A stretch of DNA of 62,751 bases from a virus: positions 1-62,751 of the IMG/VR virus record IMGVR_UViG_3300018469_000176; one strand, written 5' to 3'. Positions 1 through 7,300 of the stretch are shown piece by piece. The position numbers and the translations under genes are program-made. The first letter of the stretch is position 1, and each line of letters starts with the position of its first letter. The notes beneath the pieces were generated by a model, which was given only the letters and a program-made list of their open reading frames with translations, was not told the origin of the DNA and did not search any database.

Positions 1-204
1 CTCCCAGCTCAGCAGCTCCCGGGCCAGCACCTCACCGACCGGGCCCGGGTAGAGCCGGGCCGCGCGGTAGGCCGCGGTGCGGATCTTCCGCTTCTCCACG
101 GTGTCGAGGTAGGACGGGCTCGACTGGGTGTAGGGCCGGACCCCGTAGTCCGGGGTGATCCCGTCGGTGGCCGGCGACCGCCGCGGGGCCTCCGCGGAGG
201 TCAC
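1..204 (-). CDS. Conserved small phage protein, C-terminus cut by window edge
   Basis: Reading the minus strand, a GTG start at 204 opens a frame that is still open at base 1, giving at least 68 residues. The segment TAAYRAARLYPGPVGEVLAR is a pattern I associate with small hypothetical proteins common in actinophages. It contains a basic patch (VEKRKIR) and no recognisable catalytic motif. Its GTG overlaps the TGA of the upstream methyltransferase gene (GTGA), so it is translationally coupled to it. Function unknown. Confidence 0.7.
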   Translation of the reverse strand, partial: MTSAEAPRRSPATDGITPDYGVRPYTQSSPSYLDTVEKRKIRTAAYRAARLYPGPVGEVLARELLSWE

Positions 205-767
205 GACACCGCCCAGATGCCGAAGGTATAGGGCCCCCAGGACGGCATCTCCAACCGGATGAACGCGTCGACGCTGCCGAACCCGGCCCCCCGGAGCAGC
301 TCCTCGACCCCTTCCCGGTCCCACGCCCAGTAGTGCTCGAAATTGCTGTCGTACCAGGCATCGAGCGGGGTGGACAGCAGCAGCCGGTCGGTCTTCTTCC
401 GGATCTGCGCGAGCACCGCGCCGGGATCGTCGAGGTGCTCGATGGTCTCCGAGCACACGAACAGATCCACCGGGTCGAGCAGCACGAGGGTGTCTTCGAT
501 CATGCCGTGGAACTGGTAGCCGAAGCCCTCGGCGTAGTCGCCGAGGACCGGGCTGTCGCAGAGCGCCTGCGCGATGGCGCCGTTGCCGCAGGACAGGTCG
601 GCGACCGTGACCGCGCCGCCCTCGCGGTGGGTGTAGCCCCGCCCGAGCGCGATGGTGGCCGCCACCCGGACGTGGTGGTCGCGCCACCGGGAGGCGTCGT
701 GCGGGACCGGGTAGATCGCGGCCAGGGTGGTCGGCTCGTGGGTCGGCCGCAGCCGCTGCCGGGTCAC
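201..767 (-). CDS. SAM-dependent methyltransferase-like protein
   Basis: The 188-residue product has a class I methyltransferase fold signature. Motif I is degenerate (VADLSCGNGAIAQAL, residues 55-69), and a post-II acidic segment, LFVCSETIEHLDDP (102-115), resembles the SETIEHL box of Methyltransf_11/23 enzymes. The start is the GTG at 767, which overlaps the TGA of the glycosyltransferase-like gene upstream (GTGA). Adjacency to a sugar-transfer gene suggests modification of a glycan or glycoprotein, possibly virion decoration. The substrate is not shown by sequence, and DNA methylation is less likely because there is no NPPY or DPPY motif. Confidence 0.75.
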   Translation of the reverse strand: MTRQRLRPTHEPTTLAAIYPVPHDASRWRDHHVRVAATIALGRGYTHREGGAVTVADLSCGNGAIAQALCDSPVLGDYAEGFGYQFHGMIEDTLVLLDPVDLFVCSETIEHLDDPGAVLAQIRKKTDRLLLSTPLDAWYDSNFEHYWAWDREGVEELLRGAGFGSVDAFIRLEMPSWGPYTFGIWAVS

Positions 768-1468
768 AGCAGCGCCCTCAGCTTGTCGACGTCGGCGGCC
801 AGGCTGGGCCCGTCCTGCTCGGTGCCGTCGCGGTAGGCGTAGAACGCGGCGCTGTCCGCGGCCACCATCTCCGCGGAGTTGACCTCGACGTAGCCGGCGT
901 CCAGCTCGGCCTTGCCGGCGGCCGGGTGCACGTGCTCGATGACCACATCCGGCAGCCAGAACAGCCGCTCCAGGGCCTCGCCCCAGGCCTTCCACACCAG
1001 GTCGACGCACAGGTGGGTCATGGTGCCGGGCGCCATGTAACCGAGCGCTTGCACGATGTTGGAGGTCATCACCACGGCGGTCGGCATGGCCTCGCGCTGC
1101 AGCAGGTCGTCGCCGTAGGCGACACCGAGGCCGCCGGACAGGGCCTCGACCATGCGGTGGTCCCAGCCCGGGGTGCGCGGGCGGTGGTCGTCGCCGAGGA
1201 ACCCGACGTAGCGATAGTGCGGTGCCCAGGTGACCGCGCTGTGGTTCAGCGTGCGCACCATCCGGACCCGCGGCCCGGACATCCACCGGTCCCCGATGCC
1301 CTCCTGCTGGCGGCCGAGGTACTCCCACAGGTCCGGATCGTCGTCGTCGACGGCGAACAGCAGGTCAGTCAGATCCGGGTCGGTGTAGTGCACCCAGTTC
1401 GCCCAGAGCGCCGGCAGCACCGCCGCCCGGCCCCGCGTCGGGATGATGACCAGCAGTTCTGCCGTCAT
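764..1468 (-). CDS. Glycosyltransferase-like protein (GT-A/GT2-type)
   Basis: This 234-residue protein starts with a Rossmann-like strand (ELLVIIPTRGR, 3-13). It carries acidic clusters typical of nucleotide-sugar binding: AVDDDDPDL (39-47) and FLGDDHRPRTPGWD (90-103). IPTRGR near the N-terminus and a DD-containing motif about 80 residues later are usual in phage GT2-like enzymes. The ATG at 1468 lies directly beside two 13-bp operator sites, and no good Shine-Dalgarno is visible, so a short or leaderless transcript is possible. It forms a two-gene unit with the downstream methyltransferase. Donor and acceptor are unknown. Confidence 0.7.
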   Translation of the reverse strand: MTAELLVIIPTRGRAAVLPALWANWVHYTDPDLTDLLFAVDDDDPDLWEYLGRQQEGIGDRWMSGPRVRMVRTLNHSAVTWAPHYRYVGFLGDDHRPRTPGWDHRMVEALSGGLGVAYGDDLLQREAMPTAVVMTSNIVQALGYMAPGTMTHLCVDLVWKAWGEALERLFWLPDVVIEHVHPAAGKAELDAGYVEVNSAEMVAADSAAFYAYRDGTEQDGPSLAADVDKLRALL

Positions 1469-1499
1469 AGTGGCATCCAAGAGTGTAGTGTCATCCACA
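1469..1499. promoter_or_regulatory. Two 13-bp operator (stoperator-like) sites
   Basis: AGTGGCATCCAAG (1469-1481) and AGTGTCATCCACA (1487-1499) match the family consensus AGTGGCATCCACT at 11 of 13 positions each, 18 bp apart. A TACACT hexamer, a plausible -10 reading toward the glycosyltransferase gene, lies between and under them on the minus strand. The arrangement suggests repression of the 1468-to-1 gene unit. The binding protein is unknown. Confidence 0.6.
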
Positions 1500-1552
1500 T
1501 GCCCAGACCTGGCCCAGTTCGGCAGAAACTCCAGTGTCGAGACGATGACTGG

Positions 1553-1717
1553 ATGATCGAGTGGCTGCAGAAGACCGCGGACGTGGAGTTCCCCACCGCC
1601 CAGGGACCGGGCAACGTGGCCGCGCTGATGCGCGCCATGCTCCGGGAGTCCATCGCGCTCCGGGAGAAACGCGCCATCCGCCGGGGCCATGACCGCGCGC
1701 CCTTGGAACCCCGCTAG
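1553..1717 (+). CDS. Small hypothetical protein
   Basis: A 54-residue frame on the plus strand sits between minus-strand genes. It begins MIEWLQKTADVEF and ends in a basic tail (EKRAIRRGHDRAPLEPR), with an amphipathic central helix (AALMRAMLRESIALREK). No strong ribosome-binding site is seen. Its TAG and the stop codon of the convergent downstream gene share the palindrome CTAG at 1714-1717. It could be read from a rightward promoter in the operator region just upstream. Function unknown. Confidence 0.5.
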   Translation: MIEWLQKTADVEFPTAQGPGNVAALMRAMLRESIALREKRAIRRGHDRAPLEPR

Positions 1718-1893
1718 CTCGGGAACGCCGCAATGATCGCGGTGATGATCCAGAACGCCAGCCCGAGCGCCATGAAGTTGGTCCGACCCCACGCCGGGCC
1801 GGGGCCCTCCGCCGGGTGATGGGCGTGGCCAACGATGGCCGCGATCAGGAAGCACACGAGCCCCGCGATGAGCAGTATCAGGGTGATGACCAT
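1714..1893 (-). CDS. Small membrane protein, two TM helices
   Basis: The product has 59 residues and two hydrophobic segments: 2-21 (VITLILLIAGLVCFLIAAIV) and about 41-57 (MALGLAFWIITAIIAAF). A polar loop containing HAHHPAEGPGP separates them. The ATG at 1893 follows a weak purine-rich AAGGAA. Small two-helix proteins like this are common beside regulatory genes in actinophages. A holin role cannot be excluded, but the gene lies far from the lysin. Confidence 0.65.
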   Translation of the reverse strand: MVITLILLIAGLVCFLIAAIVGHAHHPAEGPGPAWGRTNFMALGLAFWIITAIIAAFPS

Positions 1894-1924
1894 GGCGAAT
1901 AGACCGCCGTTCCTTGTGGAGGAG

Positions 1925-1953
1925 CGGCGAGGATTGCGGGGAGCGTCTCGCCG
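1925..1953 (-). terminator. Short hairpin after HTH gene
   Basis: CGGCGAG (1925-1931) pairs perfectly with CTCGCCG (1947-1953) across a 15-nt loop. It lies between the HTH gene ending at 2004 and the membrane-protein gene starting at 1893, and no T tract follows. It may be a weak terminator or attenuator. Confidence 0.4.
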
Positions 1954-2003
1954 TGAGGGCACAGGTGTGCCGGGCACCATCGTGGAGGGTCAAACGGCGC
2001 ACG

Positions 2004-2366
2004 TCAACCTGACCGCGCTTGGCGTAGTGCGCGCTGGGTGTCGTAGACGTCGCCGAGCCGCACCCGGAGCCGGCCGTCGACGCCGCGGTGCCCGGTCAGC
2101 TTCCCTGTAGAGATCCACTTGTAGACGGCCGCCGGCGAGCGGCCCACGTGGTCGGCGGCGGTGTCGACCGTGACCCGTTCCTCCAGGTCGAGCACCACGC
2201 GGCGGGGGACCACCCAGTGCTGGCCGAGGCGGAGCATGCGCTGGTCGAGGCCGTCGCAGGCCACCGGGTCGGCGACCAGCAGCCCCTCCCGGTAGGAGCC
2301 GGCCACCCGCCGGGCCCGGTCGGTGGCGGTGTCCCCGGGCCACGGCCAGGGGTCGGCAATGATCAC
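2004..2366 (-). CDS. Helix-turn-helix DNA-binding protein, excisionase-like
   Basis: The C-terminal half of this 120-residue protein, about residues 67-117, reads VTVDTAADHVGRSPAAVYKW followed by a STGKLTGH turn and an RLRVRLGDV strand. This is the winged HTH layout of the HTH_17/excisionase (MerR-like) family. The N-terminus is a separate region without recognised motifs. The start is a GTG at 2366. It might be a recombination directionality factor or a transcriptional regulator. No integrase is visible in the window, so the regulator role is at least as likely. Confidence 0.7.
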   Translation of the reverse strand: MIIADPWPWPGDTATDRARRVAGSYREGLLVADPVACDGLDQRMLRLGQHWVVPRRVVLDLEERVTVDTAADHVGRSPAAVYKWISTGKLTGHRGVDGRLRVRLGDVYDTQRALRQARSG

Positions 2367-2369
2367 CCG

Positions 2370-3344
2370 TCACCTGTTCCACGAGTAGACACGCTCGGCC
2401 CCCAGGAGCGGGGCGTCCGCGGGGCCCTTCACGTACGGCGCGATCCACACCGGCCGATGATCCTTGATCGAGGGGTACCACTGCTGCCGCCAGTGCCCGC
2501 GGTTGATCCACCGATGATGATATTCCCGCGATGTCCCCGTAACGGGCCTCGACTCCGGATCGGGATTCCGTAGCGAGATCACTCGCACGGTCCGCGCGTC
2601 GGCGGTGTCCGCCACGCCCGCGCGATCGAGCCGGCGCCGGGCCGCCCGATCGGGGTGCTCCGTGCGCTCGACCACCAGCCGCTGACGCATCAGATTCCAG
2701 GTCGCAACCAACCGCACCGACACCACGCCCGGAAACCAACGCCACATCTCCGGGTCGTCCAGATCAACCTGCTCCGGATCGGGAAAGTAACAATCCTCTG
2801 GTGGCGCTACCTGCCAAGGCATAAACACCGTCCCGAAGGGTACGAACGCAGGTACAGTGCCGTCCTCGCAATAAATCGGGTCCGCCATCGACTGTGTAGT
2901 CTGATAACGCTGATACGACGCGCCATCCATAAAGGGAAACACTATCGCACCAATTGGACCCTTGTCCTTCACCACCATCGTGCTCCACAAGACGAGCCAC
3001 TGAACACCGTGTAACGGTCTGCCGTACACGACCAGCCCATAGAGCGCAGGCATATCAGCGAGGGAAAAACCCGTAGGAGGCATCGACGGCGCAGCGGCAT
3101 CTATTAACTCCGCGAACCCACCACCTATGTAGTTAAGGTTACCATCTTCAAGCGCCTGCCCCGCGCAGCGGATAACTGATTCCACAGCCACATTCATCCT
3201 CGCATCCGTATATGGCTGCTCCTCCATGGAATACCAGTCCTGCATCGTCCACTTGGCAAAAATACAAAGCATAGTGCCAACCCGTACATCGTCTAGCAAA
3301 CGCTGACGCAGCTCAGGAAGATCCCGCGGACCTACAGAAATCAC
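2370..3344 (-). CDS. Hypothetical protein, lower-GC insertion
   Basis: The 324-residue product has no motif I can assign to an enzyme. Its C-terminal 50 residues (HRWINRGHWRQQWYPSIK, then RPVWIAPYVKGP) match a C-terminal box that I recall from hypothetical proteins of actinobacterial phages and integrative elements. Base composition falls clearly below its neighbours, with many A/T-ending codons between about 2800 and 3340, suggesting acquisition from another source. The start is the GTG at 3344 after a GGGGTGG purine stretch. Its position between a regulator and the replication block fits an accessory, possibly defence or exclusion, gene. The function is not shown. Confidence 0.7.
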   Translation of the reverse strand: MISVGPRDLPELRQRLLDDVRVGTMLCIFAKWTMQDWYSMEEQPYTDARMNVAVESVIRCAGQALEDGNLNYIGGGFAELIDAAAPSMPPTGFSLADMPALYGLVVYGRPLHGVQWLVLWSTMVVKDKGPIGAIVFPFMDGASYQRYQTTQSMADPIYCEDGTVPAFVPFGTVFMPWQVAPPEDCYFPDPEQVDLDDPEMWRWFPGVVSVRLVATWNLMRQRLVVERTEHPDRAARRRLDRAGVADTADARTVRVISLRNPDPESRPVTGTSREYHHRWINRGHWRQQWYPSIKDHRPVWIAPYVKGPADAPLLGAERVYSWNR

Positions 3345-3357
3345 GAAACCACCCCAT

Positions 3358-4119
3358 TCACGCCGCGTAGCTCCTGGCGATGATCAGGCACATCTCGTGG
3401 TACTGCTCGTGGGTCCAGCGAGTGCCGCAGCGGGCGCACTCCACGGTCAGCGTGCCGTTAGCTTGGGTCAACGTCTGCGTCTGGCATCTCGGGCAGGGCG
3501 CCGGCTTGCGGGTGACCAGCTCGGTGCGGGCGGCGAGGATCCGGACCAGCTCGTGCAGCCGCAGCAGCGCCAGCGCACCGCCGAGCCCGTCCACGGACTG
3601 GGTCAGCCAGTACCCGGCGGGGTCGATCACCGGGGACCCGTCGGCGGCCCACACCGGCTGCTCATAGAAACCGGCTGAGAGCCACGTAGCCCAGTTTCGC
3701 GTCAGAACCCCCACCCCACGGCTGATGCGCGCTCCTGGGCGGCTCTGGGCGGCTGCACGGCGGTCCCAGGGCCCGATGGCCCCCGCCCAGAACTCGACCT
3801 CGTCGTCAAGGGCGACCATGAGCGCCTCCACGGCCACCCGGATCGGGATCGGCCGCTCCCGCGTCCCCGAGAGCCGCTCGCCCATCCCGTTGCCGGGCGT
3901 GGTGCCGAGGATGGTGTGCAGCTCGGCGTAGTCCATCGGGAGCTCGCGCACGGCTTGCCGGACCGTGGTCTCGCAGCAGCGGCAGAGTCCGTCCTCGGTC
4001 TCCAGCAGTGCCCCGACCCGGGCGGTGGCGTCGGTGCCGGGGATCGGGAGCCGCTCGTGGTCGGGGCAGCGGCCGGCGCGGCGGCAGCGTCGGGACAGGT
4101 CGATAGCGGCGTCGATCAT
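3358..4119 (-). CDS. Zinc-ribbon hypothetical protein of replication block
   Basis: This 253-residue protein has two Cys-rich regions. The first, near the N-terminus, is CRCCETT (46-52), preceded by other Cys at 12 and 18. The second is a C-terminal ribbon, CPRC at 209-212 and CARCG at 228-232. The spacing CxxC-x15-CxxC is typical of a zinc ribbon used for nucleic-acid or protein contacts. The middle is rich in Trp and Arg. The ATG at 4119 is preceded by AGGAGCC (ends at 4128). It is co-directional with the replicase, so a replication or regulatory role is plausible. Unknown family. Confidence 0.65.
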   Translation of the reverse strand: MIDAAIDLSRRCRRAGRCPDHERLPIPGTDATARVGALLETEDGLCRCCETTVRQAVRELPMDYAELHTILGTTPGNGMGERLSGTRERPIPIRVAVEALMVALDDEVEFWAGAIGPWDRRAAAQSRPGARISRGVGVLTRNWATWLSAGFYEQPVWAADGSPVIDPAGYWLTQSVDGLGGALALLRLHELVRILAARTELVTRKPAPCPRCQTQTLTQANGTLTVECARCGTRWTHEQYHEMCLIIARSYAA

Positions 4120-4130
4120 CAGGCTCCTTC

Positions 4131-4382
4131 TCAGAGGCTTCCGGGGCACTCGGCCACGATCTCGTAGACGTCCACGGTGATGAGCCGGTTGCTCGCGGGG
4201 TCGCGCCACTGGCGGGGCCCCACGAGGATCGGCTCCCACAGCACGGTGAGCAGGTTCTCGGCGGCCATCTCGGCAGCCTGCTGGCGGACCGACTCCAGCA
4301 TGTCCTCCTCGGTCGCCGTGCAGCCCGCGACGTGGCGGACCAGCACCTTCATCACCACCACGTGCGGCTCGTGCGCGCTCAC
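4131..4382 (-). CDS. Small hypothetical protein coupled to replicase gene
   Basis: The product has 83 residues and starts with a GTG at 4382, which overlaps the TGA of the replicase gene (GTGA). Strand-helix-strand content is suggested by HVVVMKVLVRHV, an acidic helix (EEDMLESVRQQAAEMAAENL) and LITVDVYEIV. The layout resembles small ferredoxin-like alpha/beta domains. The coupling implies expression at a level similar to the replicase. Function unknown. Confidence 0.6.
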   Translation of the reverse strand: MSAHEPHVVVMKVLVRHVAGCTATEEDMLESVRQQAAEMAAENLLTVLWEPILVGPRQWRDPASNRLITVDVYEIVAECPGSL

Positions 4383-7300
4383 GCCGCGTCCGCCCAGGCG
4401 AAGGACGGCCCGGACTCCGCCGGCGCGGCCACGATCGGCACCCCGCGCAGCTCGCCGGCCATGCACTCGACCAGCGTCACCACGGCCTGCTCGGCCTCGG
4501 CCTCGGGGACGGCGACCACCAGCTCGTCGTGCACGGGCAGCAGTGTGCAGTGCCCCCACGGGGTATCGCGCCAACGCACCAGCGCATCCACCAGAAGTTC
4601 GCGCGCCGTGCCCTGGATGCAGTAGTTGGGCCCCTTGTGCGGGTACCGGCGGGGGAGGTGGATGATCCGCCCGGCGGTGGTCTCGAACTGGGTGTGCCCG
4701 GCCTTGATTCCCGCCCGGACCGTGGCGGACCAGGCGCTGAGCGTGGGCAGCATCGCGTCGAGCGAGTCCACCATGGACGCCGCGATGGCCTGCGAAGTAC
4801 CCATCTGCGCGGCCAGGGTGGGCACCGCACCGCCGTAGATCCGGCCGAAGACCCCGCGCTTGACCATGTACCGATCGTCCTTGGTCGCCTCGGGGCCGAA
4901 GACCTGCCGGGCGACCTCCCAGTGCAGGTCGCGCCCGTCGGCGATGAACTGGCGCAGCACCGCGTCCCCGGACAGCGCGGCGGCCACCCGCAGCTCCACC
5001 CCGGAGAAGTCCGCGGAGATCAGCAACTGGCCGGGGTCCGCGGTGATGCAGGCCCGGATCCCGCCCACCCGGGACAGCTGCTGCAGGTTCGGTCGAACGC
5101 AGGACATTCTTCCGGTGTCCGTCCCCAGGGTGTAGATCGTCGGCCGGGCCCGGCCGTCCCCACGGCACAGCTCGGCGTAGGGCCGCAGGAACAACGAGAG
5201 CGCGGTCTCGTGGTGACGGTGCTCCAGCACCGCGCGGGCGAACGCGCCCAGCTCGCCCTCGGCCTTGGCCAGCGGCTCCAGCGCGCCCTTGGCCACCGAG
5301 GGGCGGCCGGTCTTGGTCACCGGCAGCCGGGCGTCCAGGCGCAGCGCAACCTGCCCCACCTGCGCGTCGGAACCGGGGTTGTCCACGCCGAACGCACAGA
5401 CCGCCGCGGTGGCCTGGGCCAGCGCGGCGGTGTGCGTGGCGGTGAGCTCGGCGACGTGCGCGGCGTCCAGGGCCACCCCCACGTCGGTGACCCGGGCGGT
5501 CATCCGCTGGGCCAGCCGCTCGCGGGCCAGCACCGCCGGGGTGGGCTCGGGCAGCACCCGGGCCAACGCCGCGGTGTCAAGCACGTCGGCGGCGGCGTAG
5601 CGGGCCATCGTGGCGCACCGGGAGTCGACCTGCGCCCAGCCGGAGCGCTCGATCGGGGTGGTCACCTCGGTCTCCTTGAGCCAGCCGCCGACCTTGAACA
5701 GCGCGGTGCGCGCGGCGTCGGTGGTCGGGGTGACCGCGGTGTCGCCGAGCACCGCCGGCGCGAACTCCTTGAGCCCGGTCGAGTCGTTGCCGGTGGACGC
5801 GGGGTCGGCCAGCTTGGCCGCGATCACCGTGTCGACCATCCGGTCCCAGCCGGCCTCGATGTCGAGCAGCCCGGCGTGCGCGAGCGGCACGAGGTCCGCG
5901 GTGGCCGAGAAGGCGTGCAGCCTGCCGGCCTCGGCGAGCAGCTCCCGGATCGCCTCGGCGTGGTCGATCGGGTGGAAGACCGCGGCGGCCACCTCGTCGC
6001 CGAGCTGCACGGTCCGCAGCCCGTAGTGCACGTGCCCGATCGGGTAGCCGGTGGTCTCGACGTCCACGGTGATCCCGCCGGTGGTGCGCCCCGCGGCCGA
6101 GCGGACCACCGCGGCGGCCTGCTCGACGCTGGTCGGGATCACGTGCAATTCGGCATCCACTACCACCGGGAGGGTCAGGATCTCGCCGGCCGCCGCCGCG
6201 ATGGCGTCGAGCCGGGCCTGTGCCTTGGCTGCCGCGTCGGCGACCCGCTTGGCCTCCTTGAGGATCACCCGGGCCTCGGCCTTGGTGATGCCCCGTTCGT
6301 CGGCCATCCGAGCCACCGCGGTGTTGGTGACTTTCCGTGACGGCGCCGGCCCCTCGGGGAGATCAACAGGCGGTTCTGGCGGGTCGAGCGGGCTGGCGGG
6401 ACGATTTTCCGGTCCCGCCAAGTCGGATCGTTGCAGGTCAGACCCGGTTTTGGAGGGTGTTTTCGGCGGGCTGGCGGCTTGTTCCCTAGGGGTTGCTGGG
6501 GATTCTGGGAGTACTAGGCTATTTGGGGGGTGTGTGTTTTTTTCTCCTGTTTTCCTAGTAAAACTAGCCAACCCGCCAACAGTACCGTCGAAAACGTAGG
6601 GGGAGCTGCGGTGATCTTTTTTGGCGGCTTCGGGATCCGACCCGCCAGAACCCGCCTCAGACCCGCCAGATTCCTTGATCGTCCCGGTGACCCCCTCGGC
6701 TCCACGGACCACGTGGCGGGTTGGCAGCGGCTCCCAGGGCGCGATGCCCGCCGGTCCGCTCAGCACGGACAGTGGGCGGTGCCACTTGCCGTTGATCTTC
6801 TCCGAGGGGTAACCCATGTCGGTGAGGGTCCGACCGAACGCGGTGATGGTGGCGACCGACATCCTCCGGTACACCGGGCTGCGCTGGTGCCACTCGGCGA
6901 AGTGGTTGTAGAGGGTGCGACCGGGCGTGCCCGGATCGGCGGGCACCGTGCAGTCCTCCACCCACTCGCGCACCGGGTCCTGGGCGTGCGCGACCTCCTC
7001 GGCCATCCCCCGGATGGTGATCGGGGCAGCCGAGAGGGTGGCGGTGGTCTGGTCGGCCAGCCATGCGGCGGCCTCGCGCATCATCGCGGCCAGGATCCCG
7101 GGCGCCTCCGCGGCCAGGGTGGCACGGTCCAGGCGCGCCCACAGCGGCGCGACCGTGGCCTCGGGCGCGTTGCAGGGGATCAGCCGGATCCGGGCGCGCA
7201 GCGCGGGGTCGGTCAGGGTCGGCTCGGTGTTGGTGGTCATCACCAGGGTGTGGGTGGGGGCGAAGGTGACCGGGTTGCCGTTCATCGGGCGCGCGGTCAT

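Noticed and set aside
4529-6340. 603-residue plus-strand frame opposite the polymerase domain
   Set aside because: Pro/Gly/Arg/His-rich shadow composition with no ribosome-binding site. The minus strand carries conserved polymerase motifs.
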